A stretch of 33,604 nucleotides of DNA from Pelargonium nanum (taxonomy: Eukaryota > Streptophyta > Magnoliopsida > Geraniales > Geraniaceae): positions 1-33,604 of the forward strand of contig JAYMTF010000566.1 of assembly GCA_036897485.1 (NCBI GenBank), given 5' to 3'. A program made the position numbers and the translations under genes. Under the pieces are notes generated by a model. That model was given only the letters and a program-made list of their open reading frames with translations, ran no database searches and was not told the DNA's origin. Within the stretch, counting starts at the first letter, position 1, and every line of letters starts with the position of its first letter. This document shows, piece by piece, positions 22,426-33,144 of the stretch.

Positions 22426-22865
22426 ACCGCGAATCTACGCCGCTTTGCAAACTTTAACATCATTTTAATTTGCTATCAAAGCAAGACTTGTTATCTAAGC
22501 AAGAGAGATTGCAGTTTGTTATATGCAAATCCAAGAGATTGTTGCCGTTTTAAAAATCAAGAGCAGTTTTAATTGATCAAATATTTTAGTCAACTCTCAA
22601 AACGGCATAGAAAACGAGAGATAATTTTTTTTTAAAAAAAATAAAATTGTTAATTCAGCTTTGTTGGATCATTTTTCTCAACCCACGTTAATATTTCCTG
22701 TGTAATTATAATGCGATTTATTTACCTCCTCATTTGTGCAAAATATATGTTAATTCGTAAACGGCACGCTCCAGCTGATCGCGTAAGCTGAAGCTGAGCT
22801 TTCGTCTCCTTCCACGGGTGGCACAACCACAGCCTCATCTCTGTGACTCTCAGAGTCAAACAACA

Positions 22866-22907
22866 ATGTCTGCGAAGAAAACAGCTTCACGCTTTCGCCG
22901 TCTATAA
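22866..22907 (+). CDS. candidate upstream ORF in the ELF4 leader (13 aa)
   Basis: ATG at 22866 opens a 13-codon frame (MSAKKTASRFRRL) ending 26 bp before the ELF4 start. It matters only if transcription starts upstream of it. A TATAAAT string at 22903-22909 lies too close to the ELF4 start to be its main TATA box unless the leader is almost absent, so the 5' end is uncertain. Confidence 0.3.
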   Translation: MSAKKTASRFRRL

Positions 22908-22933
22908 ATTCACGCTTCTAACAATTTCGCACC

Positions 22934-23344
22934 ATGACAACACTCGGTTCCTCCTCTTCCACCCCCGAATCCAGCATGGAAGACGCCTCCAATTCCCCCC
23001 ACAACCGCCCATCCCGCCGCCGCCACAACAACAAAGACCGCCACCGTAACGGCGCCGACGACGACGGCGCCGACCCGGAGGTCTGGGGATCGTTCGACCG
23101 GAGCTTCCAGCAGGTGCAGTCCGTGCTGGACAGGAATCGAGTTTTGATCCAGCAAGTGAACGACAACCACCAGTCTCGGATGCCGGACAACATGGTGAAG
23201 AACGTGGCGCTGATTCAGGAAATCAACGGCAATATCTCCAAGGTCGTCTCGCTCTACTCCGATCTCAACTCCAATTTCTCCACCGCCTGCCACCAGCGCT
23301 CCAAGAACGGTACCGCCATGGAGAAGAATTCTTCCGACTCTTGA
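22934..23344 (+). CDS. ELF4: EARLY FLOWERING 4 (ELF4), evening-complex clock protein
   Basis: ELF4 is a small nuclear protein that joins ELF3 and LUX in the evening complex, which represses PRR, PIF and other genes at dusk and controls growth and flowering. The gene is a single exon of 136 codons, as is usual for ELF4. The conserved DUF1313 helical domain covers about residues 47-121, with SVLDRNRVLIQQVNDNHQSR (63-82) and NVALIQEINGNISKVVSLYS (90-109), almost identical to Arabidopsis ELF4. The N-terminal extension is longer than in Arabidopsis (111 aa there) and contains a basic stretch RPSRRRHNNKDRHR (25-38) likely to serve as nuclear signal, then an acidic patch. The coding region is much more GC-rich than its flanks. 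The ELF4/EFL1 subgroup fits better than EFL2-4. Confidence 0.95.
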   Translation: MTTLGSSSSTPESSMEDASNSPHNRPSRRRHNNKDRHRNGADDDGADPEVWGSFDRSFQQVQSVLDRNRVLIQQVNDNHQSRMPDNMVKNVALIQEINGNISKVVSLYSDLNSNFSTACHQRSKNGTAMEKNSSDS

Positions 23345-25561
23345 AATTTGAATTGAAATTTCTATCAGTCTCGTGTCTCTGTCGTGTCTGTGTCAGTTCT
23401 GTTTGGTCCTGTTTAGGTGCTCAATTAGTGCCTATGAGTCAGATTTCAATAACTGCTATATCATGAGTCTGGTGGTTGTGTCTTGGTAGGGTTGATGCTA
23501 TGATATGAAAGAAACTGTGATGCTTATGATGTGTTTGTTGAAATGCCTGTGTTATAAGGAGGGTGATTGCTGGAGCACACATCTTCCTGTTGAACTCCTT
23601 GAGGTACTTTTGTTCTGTTTTTCTAAAATCTCTAGAATGGCTGTTTTGGTATCAGTTCAATGCAGTGATTAAGATAGATCCAAGGTCTGAAGGTAGTTTA
23701 TGTATTGATTTCATAGTTTTGTTATAGGTTGTTTATAAGAGGAGCTATTCGTGTTTTTTTGTTGTTGTTAGGACTATGGTTTCGATAATACAGGAATCAT
23801 CCTTTATAAGTGAAATGATGAACACATAATGATAATGTTGGTTGCATGTACTTGTGCTCCATATTGGGGAGAATCTAATTTGTGCAAAAAAAGAAAAAAA
23901 AAAAAAGGATTATAGTATGTTTCGAGAGATGAAAAAGATTTCAATATGGTGAGCTAATGAGTCTTTGTAGTTTAGTTTCTAAATTGGGTCTTTAATATAT
24001 TTGCGCGCTTCAAAGAGATGAACATTGTGACAATATGAGGCTAGATCTGAGAAGCAAAAACAAGCAATTATAGAAGAGCAATATGTTTAACAAAAAAATT
24101 GGATTTCTGATGCATAAGGGGTAGCTGTAACTCGTGAAGGTTTGGCCCAATGATTCTTCAAATGTTCAATTCCACACTGCCTGTTTTAGTTACTCACTGG
24201 ATCTTTGTGCGGTCTTGTTATGCCATATTGTGTTAGCTAATCTCTCGGGAACGAGGATTGGTTAGATACATAAATGAGGCTATATGCATAAATGCTGTTG
24301 CTTCATAGGTGTTAACCTTCTTTGGGTCGTTTAGTGAGTGTCTGTGATTCTTATGTGTTGTTGTGTTCTGTTTTATAAGGAGGATGATTACCGGACTCTC
24401 CAAACCTGATGAGGTAAATACGCCGTGTTTGATAGCTTTGCTTGCCTTTTTCCAGTTTGCTCTTTTGATGATCTGAGCTTGGTAGGGTTAAGTAGAGAAG
24501 GGTTGACCGCCAAGTTCTTCTTTAATCAATGTTAGGATTCATGTAGCTGAGGCTTAGTAGTTTGATTCTAGTGAGGTTCGTTGAAGAGGTGCCACAGCCA
24601 TACCTTGAGAAAACTATGGTCACAAGAAGCTCACTATTTAGTTTTGCAACCCCAAACAGTTGGAGCCACTTTATTAAAAGTGTGTACAGTTCCTTTCTTG
24701 GAGTTTTACATTGTCTTGGACAACACGTGTATATACTTGTGTTGGAGGGTAAATACTGTATGAGAACTCTGGTCTGTTTTGCCTTCAAATACAATCTCAA
24801 GGCTTCAAGTCACCATTTTTTTCTGTAATTCAGTAGATGTCATTTGATGCAAGCTTCTAGTTCTAGGCATTGACTTGGAATTGTTATTTTCTGGTCTAGA
24901 GGCTGAGTAGTATTTCTCTTGATTATACTGAAAGTCAAAGCCAGAGCCTCCTACGGTTCCACTTTTACTCTCTTCGTCTCAAAATGAAAGTTTTATATTC
25001 AGTTTTCGAGAAAGTTTAATAACCGAGTTAGCGTTGGATGTTTTACAACGTATATGCATTTGTTGCAACAAATTCAAGATGTGTTAACTTACTATAAATG
25101 AAAGTGGACACTCATTCTTTGACAAAAACTAAGAGAAACATTCATTTTGGAACATAAAGTATATGTTTGCAGTTTAAACTTTGGAGTTGGTATTGATGGG
25201 GAATTCATGTTTTTGTTTTCTAATTCCACTGGTTGTCCTGTAAATACAGCAATCATTTGCAAAGCACAAATTTTCATCTGCTTAATGCAAAATGGGGTAG
25301 TTTTTACAGACCTTATAATTCATTATTGAAAGAAGAAGAAAAATGTGCATTTCCATGCAGTTATGCGTGAAAAATCTAAAAATATCTCACAAATGTATTA
25401 GGGTATGGATTCTTGTCCATTGATTTGGCAGACTCTTAAATATAGTTATTAAGGTGCGAAGGTAAAAGTACAATGCTAAACATCCCAAAAGTTTCACAAA
25501 ATCTAGTGAAGTGGAAGCCTATACTTTGGTGAATGATTCTAAACACTACAAGTGACAATGA
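23345..25561. other. ELF4 3' flank and intergenic DNA
   Basis: No further coding region is recognised. The first few hundred bases should hold the ELF4 3' untranslated region. A diverged direct duplication is present (about 23518-23580 and 24345-24405), and a Stowaway MITE at 24966-25161. The rest shows nothing I can name. Confidence 0.6.
24966..25161. mobile_element. Stowaway-type MITE
   Basis: The left end reads TACTCTCTTCGTCTCAAAAT and the right end, on the minus strand, TACTTTATGTTCCAAAATGA; both continue with GAAAGTTT/ATGTTT. Terminal TA, about 196 bp length and AT-rich interior fit Tc1/mariner Stowaway MITEs. Ends have diverged. Confidence 0.55.
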
Positions 25562-28411
25562 TCACAAAGGTAGGTCACCACTGTCTGAAATAACAACTTT
25601 GCTTTTTGGTGCTCCACTCTGGCTCCCTTCAGCTTCAATCTTGTAGATAAGATCCAGCCCTGAAAGCACCTTGCCAAACACAACATGGTGCCCATCCAAC
25701 CTAAAGCAAACAAGACTCCAGTCAATCAACACATTATTGTATCGCGGTTCATATTTGGTGACTAATATTTAGAATCTGTAAATTCCTACCAGCTAGTTGC
25801 CACAGTTGTAATGAAGAATTGTGATCCATTGCTGTCTGGCCCAGAATTCGCCATTGACAGAAGCCCTATCACCAAGGAAATGATAAGAGAAAACATATTA
25901 ATGGGTGTTCTCAGAGTTCATTAGAATAACTTAACTAGTTTGATCCTCATTAACAATTCAAATTCAAATGAAGTGTTTGGAATTTGGATGCTCAAATATT
26001 TTGAATATGGATTTGAGCCAAATTCAATAGCAATCAAAACATGCCTACAGCATGGGATTTCAAATGACAACTCTTACCTTGCCATTTGAATTTCTATGAT
26101 TTCCCAAACATTACATTTGTACTTTAAATCTCAAATTTCAAATCAAATCCGTGTTTCCAAATGCAACCTAGATGAATTTTAACTTACCTGGTCCTGTGTG
26201 CTTGATTTTGAAATTCTCATCTGCAAACTTATCCCCATAAATTGATTCTCCACCTCGTCCATCACCACGGGTAAAATCACCTCCTTGGATCATGAAGTTA
26301 GGAATAATCCTATGGAATCCGCTACCTTTGTAAAAGAGAGGCTTTCCACTCTTTCCAATTCCTTTCTCCCCTACATAGAGAAAGCTTGCTAAATATGATA
26401 AACAACATTATAGATGTAAAGTTTGTTTTCCAAAAATTGGATCTTGTAACATCCAAGTGTAGTCTTTAATTGTCTGGAGATTTTCATCTATTATAACATG
26501 TTATATTGTTATATTGTTTGTAGCATTCTAAGTTTCTTAATCCATATTCTGTGACAAAAATGTATAAATAGCATAATCCTAGAAATAAAGTAGTTTCATC
26601 AGACTCAAAAATCTGAGTATGTATAAGAAAGGAGCAAGAGTTACTTGGCTACCAGTGCAAAGTGCCCGAAAATTTTCTGCACAACGAAAATATTGAATTA
26701 ATAACTTTTTCATGGGAACAAATCTCAACGAACACAAAACTCAATGTACTAGACACTGTACCTGCGGTTTTAGGAACAATTTTGCCAAAGAGACCCATGA
26801 CGACGCGACCTGAAAGCAATAAGATCATTAACTAAACATAGATTGGAATTATTATATTGAAAAAATGCATCTTGCAAAACAAAAGTTAAAGCTAAAAACT
26901 ATAATCTTGCAGCCAAATGGCAATAAGCCATGCCTTCACATATCAAGAAAACCAAATGAATTGTCTTCATGTCTAGGCATAAATTTTTATTTTACATGCC
27001 ATTTTATGAACATGTTCTGATGTCGTTTTAGATCAGAACACTTGCATGAAAGTTACTATTCTTGTTATGGGTTAAAATAATCTTTCATATTTTGAATCTT
27101 TTTATTGTCAATTTTGGTGATATTTATATCCATATTAGTTTCAGGGAAATCATTTCATAGATGGGCTCATGCCTCATGGCTTCAAATGCTACACTGTTCT
27201 AACAATTGATGCTCATATACGAACATAAAAGAACAACCAAATTAATGGAACACGGCAGCTGTGCAAAAGAACAAATAACATTTTCTAGAAAGAAACTTTG
27301 GAGAAAGGAGGCGCAGGAAAAACAGTCAATTGAAATGTCAATTACTTAAACATCTCATTCATAATCATAAGGTGAAGATTCATAGTCAAGATCTCATTCA
27401 TATGCACTATCTCATTATCTTGAGAACAGAATCAGCATGCATTGTCTGTCTGAATGGTTCAATCAACAAAAAACTGAAATGTTCAAATGGAATCAATCTT
27501 AAATACAAACTGTGCACACTAATTGCAAATAAGATAGAATATTTTATTTCCCATTCCAAATTAACTGGTTCATGATATATTATGAGGGGGATTTCATGTC
27601 GAAAAGCGTTCTCACTTTGCATGATAAAATAAATCGCAACAACACATTCTTCAAGATAGCTATAAACACGAGTACATGACAATTTCAGAAATTCGTTCAC
27701 TTTGCAGAACAAAACAGATTGCAAGTTTGCAACAACACATAAACCATAAGCATTCTTCAAGATCGATAACTATCAACATGAGTACATGACAATTTCATAC
27801 TCCCAAATTATAACTTTCGGTTTTGGAGACTTGAGCAAAATTCCCCCAAAACTAGCTACACTAGTACGCAAATTTAAGTATATGTGGAGTTACTGGTGTG
27901 TTGAGCATGTAATTTAACAAATCAAATATATAATTTGTTAGTTCAAATTGTTAAGCTAATTTGCATCTACCAAACCATACCCATAGGTTTTCCACCGATC
28001 TCAATATCAAAGTAAACTTTGTGAGTCACTCCCAAATCATCTCCTGATTTCTTTTCCTGAAACAAAAGATAAAAGCTTCTAATTTCATTGCAGAAATGCA
28101 TAATTGACTCTTACATAGCTCGAAAATTGAAAATTGAAAACTGTAATTGTCACCTCCTCAAGCTTATTGTCAGTGGAAGCTTTCTGGTCCTCGGGGACTT
28201 CAGTATCGCTTAACCGGTTCTGAAAACGCTACCAACAATTGAGATCAATCGAAATAAGGCATTTTTGCTTTTCATTTTACAGGGAAACAAACAGAAAGTG
28301 AAACAAAAAGAGAGAGAGATGAAAGAAGAGTACCTGGATGAAGGCTAGGGTTCCGAAGAGAACCAGAATCCACAGAAGAGCGATTGAGATGAACCTCGTT
28401 GTGGTGGCCAT
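25562..28411 (-). CDS. membrane-anchored cyclophilin (peptidyl-prolyl cis-trans isomerase)
   Basis: Cyclophilin that isomerises Xaa-Pro bonds, probably in the secretory pathway. Eight exons read in frame to 232 aa: 28411-28334, 28228-28154, 28056-27981, 26809-26762, 26676-26653, 26370-26188, 25865-25790, 25700-25562. An N-terminal hydrophobic segment (about 7-25) acts as signal peptide or anchor; an acidic linker leads to the cyclophilin domain from about residue 61. Active-site residues are present: R121 and F126 in FHRIIPNF, Q129, QFF (177-179), the cyclosporin-contact tryptophan W187 and H191. The insertion KGIGKSGKP is typical of plant divergent-loop cyclophilins. The C-terminus SGDLPL has no HDEL-type retention signal. 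It resembles the Arabidopsis CYP19-4/CYP20-1/CYP21-2 group; I cannot choose among them. The acceptor of exon 2 is a tandem site, so residues 27-29 may be optional. Confidence 0.92.
25960..26170. repeat. possible fold-back (MITE-like) element in a cyclophilin intron
   Basis: In the intron 26187-25866 the two sides share inverted motifs around GTGTTTGGAATTTGG on the left and GCATTTGGAAACACGG on the right (minus strand), with many ATTTGAA/TTCAAAT blocks. The similarity is loose and the borders are not defined. Confidence 0.3.
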
Positions 28412-28487
28412 CTCTTCCTCTTTCTCGCCCTCACCTTCTCCGACACTTTTGAGTCTCGACTTTGAGTGAAGACTACACTTTCTTTTT
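28412..28487 (-). promoter_or_regulatory. 5' leader of the cyclophilin gene
   Basis: Only 76 bp separate the start codon from the inverted-repeat transposon at 28488. The stretch is rich in GAGAAGG/CTCGAC motifs on the minus strand and shows no TATA box, so the core promoter probably lies inside the transposon or the gene is TATA-less. Confidence 0.4.
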
Positions 28488-29068
28488 GGTTAATTGCAGG
28501 AAGCACCTTGTACTTTTCACCAACATCACTTGGCACCCCGTAATTTTTATCGCTATTTTAGACTATTATGTAGTATGCAACAGTCATTTTATCAGCTAAG
28601 TTTGACGAAATTTTACTATCTCTCTTCATCTGTCATGCACACGACTTGAATTATTTTAGAATATCAATATTACCCTTCTTCATAACTGGTTTGAGAACAA
28701 GTAAATGAAGTTTGCCGGAAAATTTATAATATTGTTGAAAAATTCATTGCCGAAAAGTTCAAATAATTTTTGAAAAGTTCATTGTTTTCGCTCGATACTT
28801 GAAAGCATTACCGAAAAATTCATAGTTTTGCATTCTTAAATTCATCAACAAAATCCATGTGTATACAAAACAACATCAAAACAAGAATTTAAGAAATGAA
28901 AATATGAACACAACATAATCCAATTGATTAAAGGGGAATATGGTCAGTTTTTACTTCAGCTAACAAATGACTCTTGCATACTACACGGTAGTTTGAGTTG
29001 TGAAAAAAAAGTTAAAGGGTGTCAAGTACTAGAGGTGACAAGTACATGAGAGCTTCTTGTAATTACCC
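28488..29068. mobile_element. MULE-like non-autonomous transposon with long inverted repeats
   Basis: The two ends, GGTTAATTGCAGGAAGCACC on the left and, on the minus strand, GGGTAATTACAAGAAGCTCT on the right, remain alignable inward for about 120 bp (28488 to about 28610 and 29068 to about 28945). Shared internal blocks include TGTACTTxTCACC, TAGTATGCAAxAGTCATTT and TTAGCTGA. Length 581 bp, long arms and no coding frame suggest a non-autonomous Mutator-like element. Flanks are T-rich on both sides, so the duplication cannot be fixed. Confidence 0.75.
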
Positions 29069-29359
29069 TTTTCTTTTTTCTTGTTGTGTTAAAAGGTCTT
29101 GACTCCGGCAGAATATGTATTATTTATTTATGTTAGCATTTGTCTAGTTTGACCTTTAATTTTGACCCTTAATTTTTTTTATAGTTTTTTTTAATCATGC
29201 TAACCTGCTATAATAAGTTAAGAACCGTCGCATCACTTGTACCGTCCACACAAACTATCACGTCACTGTCTAAATGTCACATCACCGCCAAGACACCCAC
29301 TTAATGAAATGCACCATTTTTGTGCTGAACTCTTTCATGAGGGCTAATTAATTAGAAAA
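29069..29359. other. intergenic DNA between two transposons
   Basis: AT-rich with no gene or recognised repeat. Confidence 0.5.
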
Positions 29360-29660
29360 ATACTATTTTTTCCAAATTTTGTACAAAATTTGGTGTACAA
29401 AATAATGTGGTAGCCTGTGTGGCAAATATTATTTTTTTATTTTATGGTTCAATATTAAGTTTAAACGAATAATAACCCGACACATATGATACAACTATCC
29501 TCCCATGAATTTGTGGCCCGAAGCACCCGAATTATAAGACATACTGTACAGTTCATTAATTTTAATTCGTCCAACCCATCATCACAATATTTGATGTGAC
29601 ATATCTAGCTAATTGACACATCACTTTGTACAAAAGAAAATTGTACATATAGCATTACTC
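29360..29660. mobile_element. MITE with TTGTACAAAA-containing inverted repeats
   Basis: Left end: ATACTATTTTTTCC, then TTTTGTACAAAATTTGGTGT and ACAAAATAATGTGG. Right end on the minus strand: ATGCTATATGTACA, then TTTTCTTTTGTACAAAGTGA and TGTGTC. The same order of motifs in inverted orientation over about 45 bp marks a MITE of about 300 bp. Exact borders and superfamily are not settled. Confidence 0.55.
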
Positions 29661-30103
29661 AATTGATTAACGAGGGTATCAAAAATTGATTAAAAAAAAC
29701 GAGGATATAAAAAAAATAATTATTGAGAGCAATGATAAAAAAAATTTAGTGCTAATAAATGTGAAAATTAATAACATTTAAAAAACATAACAGGGGGCAA
29801 ATGCACCCATTTCCCTTACCATTCATGCACCTAAGTATTTTGGAGCATGAGTCCGAGTAACAACTCTGGTTGCCCCTTAAATAAAACAGAGAAATAAACA
29901 AAAGACATATAATAACCATAAAGTTCAGGCAGTTGTTTCTTGAATTTCCTCGTACTCCAAGCTTGAAAGAATCAAAAATGAAAGTTGACTTTTTGGATTT
30001 ACATTTAATCGGTTTCTTCTCAATCACTCCTCTCTGAAAAAACCCATTTCGTTCCATCAACCAACAACACAGTTCGTGCAGAGAGCGATCGAGTGAAAAA
30101 AAA
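29661..30103 (+). promoter_or_regulatory. upstream region and leader of the PLC gene
   Basis: AT-rich sequence before the PLC start codon. No convincing TATA box: CATATAATAA near 29906 is the nearest string. The final 60 bp should be 5' leader, ending in an A-run just before ATG. Confidence 0.4.
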
Positions 30104-33100
30104 ATGGCTACTAATCAAAACTACAAGATGTTCAAAATTTTCACGCGCAAGTTCAAGACGACAGAGCACGGTCCGCCCCGCGACGTCAGCGACTTGTTCA
30201 CGCGCTTCGCCGAGGGTGGGACCCACCTCACCGCCGATCATCTCCGCCGCTTCCTGGCGGTTCACCAGTGCGAAACCGGCGTCTCTGTCTCCGACGCCGA
30301 GCGAATCATCGACCAGGTCCTGCATCGCCACCACCACCACTCGACCAAGCACAACCTCAACCTCGACGAATTCTTTAGATACCTCTTTTCCGACGATCTA
30401 AACGGACCCATCAATCCCCAGGTCAGAATCATCATCAGAATGTACTATTGCGTTTCTGTTTGGTTCCTCGGAAAATTTCAAATGTGTTGCTTTTTGTGTT
30501 TGGTTTCTCGGGAAAATTGTCGGATTTGTGGTTTTTGATTAACAGGGAAGGGACTAATTGTGGGTTTAGGCTGTAAATGTAAATGTGGTTCCATTTCTTT
30601 TCAGGTGCACCATGATATGTCTGCTCCATTGTCACATTATTTCATATACACAGGCCACAATTCATACCTCACAGGGAACCAACTGAGCAGTGATTGTAGT
30701 GTTGCCCCCATTATCAAATCTCTTCAAATGGGTGTGAGAGTGATTGAACTAGATTTGTGGCCCAATTCGGCGAGAGATGGCATTCATGTTCTTCATGGAA
30801 GGTACATTATAAATTGCACACCAAGTGTTTGATCAATGGTGTGTGAGACGATGAAACATCTTATTACTTGAAATGCACTATCATGGTTGTATAGTAATAT
30901 TGGTATTGCAATTAAGATATAGTTCAAAGAAAAAGGAATGTTTTTGTTAGATATATTCAGTTCATAACTCTAGGATTCTCTGATTGAATGTAGGACTCTA
31001 ACGGCTCCTGTATCTCTTCTCAAATGTTTGGAGTCAATTAAAGAGCATGCTTTTGTTAGTTCCGTTTACCCTCTCGTCATAACTTTGGAAGATCATCTCA
31101 CACCCAAACTTCAGGCTAAAGTTGCAGAGGTTAGCTTTTGTTTTCTTCTGGATATGGTTTTTTGTTTTTCGTTTGTGTGTGATGCACTTTCTTTCTTTGA
31201 ATGTAGTTATTGTGAATTGAAATGGTATTTTCATGTAGATGCTAATTCAAACATTTGGAGGAATGTTGTATTACCCCGAGTCAGGGTGCTTAAAGAAGTG
31301 TCCTTCACCAGAATCACTGAAACACCGAATAATTATTTCAACCAAACCTCCAAAGGAATATCTTGAATCTCAGGAAGATGACAATGGAGGTGTCTCACCA
31401 CATGGAAAATTCTCATTGAAGAAACTAATATCAAGAAAGGAGAAGCCAGACGTTACTGTGCGCGCTGATCTGCCAGCTGATGACAAAGTGAGCTGAGAAA
31501 CTGAAATTTTATCTAATTAAATTTGATACCTGAAATTCTTGTTTGCTTAACATTTTTTCATGGATGTCAGTGTTGCAGTGATCAAGATGATGACGGCGAC
31601 AATGCCAATGACAATGCTCTTAACTGCAAGTCAGACCAACGACCTGCACTTGAATACAAGCATTTAATTACTATTCATGCTGGGAAACCTAAAAAGGGGA
31701 TGGATGAGGCACTAAAAGTTGTCCCTAATAAAGTTAGACGTCTTAGTTTGAGTGAACAGGGACTTGAAAAGGCCGCTACATCTTACGGAACTGATATCGT
31801 GAGGTACCTATCTGTTTATGGTTATAAGTGTAGCATTCTTATCATCTTCATTCGTTTGTGGATGACAATAATATATTTCTTTTGTACATTTTAGGTTCAC
31901 AGAGAATAATATTTTGAGGATATACCCCAAGGGAACTAGATTCAATTCCTCAAATTACAATCCACTTATTGGTTGGATGCACGGGGCCCAGATGGTTGCA
32001 TTCAATATGCAGGTAAGGTTGAAGGTTTAAATGGGTGAAAAGTGCATTTTTTTGTTGTTGCTATAATTAGCTTTATTTTTCTGCATTCGTAGCATTTGGA
32101 GAAGATTAGAAACTCTTAGCATCTTGTCACTTGCTCCATGCACCAAATAAAAGTTTTAACAAGTGACTTTATCTATAACAGGGAACTGGAAAATTTCTCC
32201 GGCTGATGCAGGGGATGTTTAGAGCCAATGGAGGGTGTGGTTATGTGAAAAAACCAGATTTCTTGACAACGAGAGGTCCATGTGATGGGGTTTTTAATCC
32301 AAGAAGCGAGTTGCTAGTGAAGAAAACACTACGGGTGAGTTCATCAATTTAATTTAACTACAAGTTTGATCGACCCACTGGACTCTTGTCTTAACTACCG
32401 CGTTACTTTACAGGTTAGAATATACATGGGGGATGGATGGCACTTAAACTTCAGCCCAACACACTTCGACAAATACTCGCCACCAGATTTCTACGTAAAG
32501 GTTAGTTTCAGTAAGTCATACAGTAAAAATATTGTTTTCATTTGAATGACTGTTAACTTTGTAATATCAACATTAGCGTACCACATTTGACATTATATGC
32601 TTATAAGGTAGTTAAGATACCGTTTGGCTGTGTACGTAATGGTAATCTTTTTGAAATCTCGGAGATACAATCCAGCTTATTCTCGTACAGGACTAAAGTT
32701 TGTTGATCAAACTTTCTTTGCAACTTCTAACTATCTGAAAAATCCGTTATAAATGATTTCTATCCATGGAATGTAGCTTTATGTGGGATGGATAATGCAA
32801 ACTGTTCTTTTATTTTGACTGCCGGTGAATCTGCATTTCAGCTCTATATTGTTGGAGTTCCAGCGGATGAAGTGAAGAAGAAAACTAGAACTGTTGAGGA
32901 TGATTGGTGTCCAGTGTGGGATGAAGAGTTCACATTCCAATTGACTGTTCCAGAGCTTGCATTGCTTCGGATTGAAGTGAAAGAGCATGATAGGTCCGAG
33001 AAGGATAGCTTTGCTGGGCAGACATGTTTGCCCGTCTCAGAACTAAGAACGGGGATAAGGGCCGTCCCACTTTATGACAAAAAAGGCGAGAGGTTCCAAT

Positions 33101-33144
33101 CTTTAAACCTTCTAATGCACTTCGAATCTGTAGAGATTGTGTAG
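30104..33144 (+). CDS. PLC: phosphoinositide-specific phospholipase C (plant PI-PLC)
   Basis: Calcium-dependent enzyme that cleaves phosphoinositides at the plasma membrane to diacylglycerol and inositol phosphates. Nine exons read in frame to 597 aa: 30104-30421, 30605-30801, 30994-31129, 31239-31487, 31571-31803, 31895-32012, 32182-32334, 32414-32500, 32842-33144. An EF-hand-like N-terminal region (about 20-105, GC-rich exon 1) precedes the X domain, with catalytic H124-N125 in TGHNSY, E154 and D156 in IELDLWP, H170 in VLHGR and E204 in LEDHL, all the residues expected of an active PLC. A variable acidic linker (about 245-320) leads to the Y domain ([37 protein letters not shown]). A C2 domain (about 468-597) includes [11 protein letters not shown] and [10 protein letters not shown]. 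Length and order agree with Arabidopsis PLC2-type enzymes. Which paralogue cannot be settled. Confidence 0.95.

Larger units (their letters stand above)
20811..22865. other. intergenic region upstream of ELF4
   Basis: No further PNPase exon was found on the minus strand. Contents: a GC-rich self-complementary patch at 21355-21495, clock and light cis-elements at 21771-22425, an (AAT)n run near 21943-21961 and AT-rich DNA. A minus-strand frame at 22180-22404 reads protein-like but matches no family I know. Confidence 0.6.

Noticed and set aside
22910-23293. Minus-strand open frames of 91-127 codons across ELF4.
   Set aside because: They are antisense to ELF4, whose protein is clearly conserved. 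GC-rich sequence lacks stop codons on both strands.
30020-30352. Minus-strand 110-codon frame over the PLC first exon.
   Set aside because: Antisense shadow of a GC-rich coding exon; no domain of its own.
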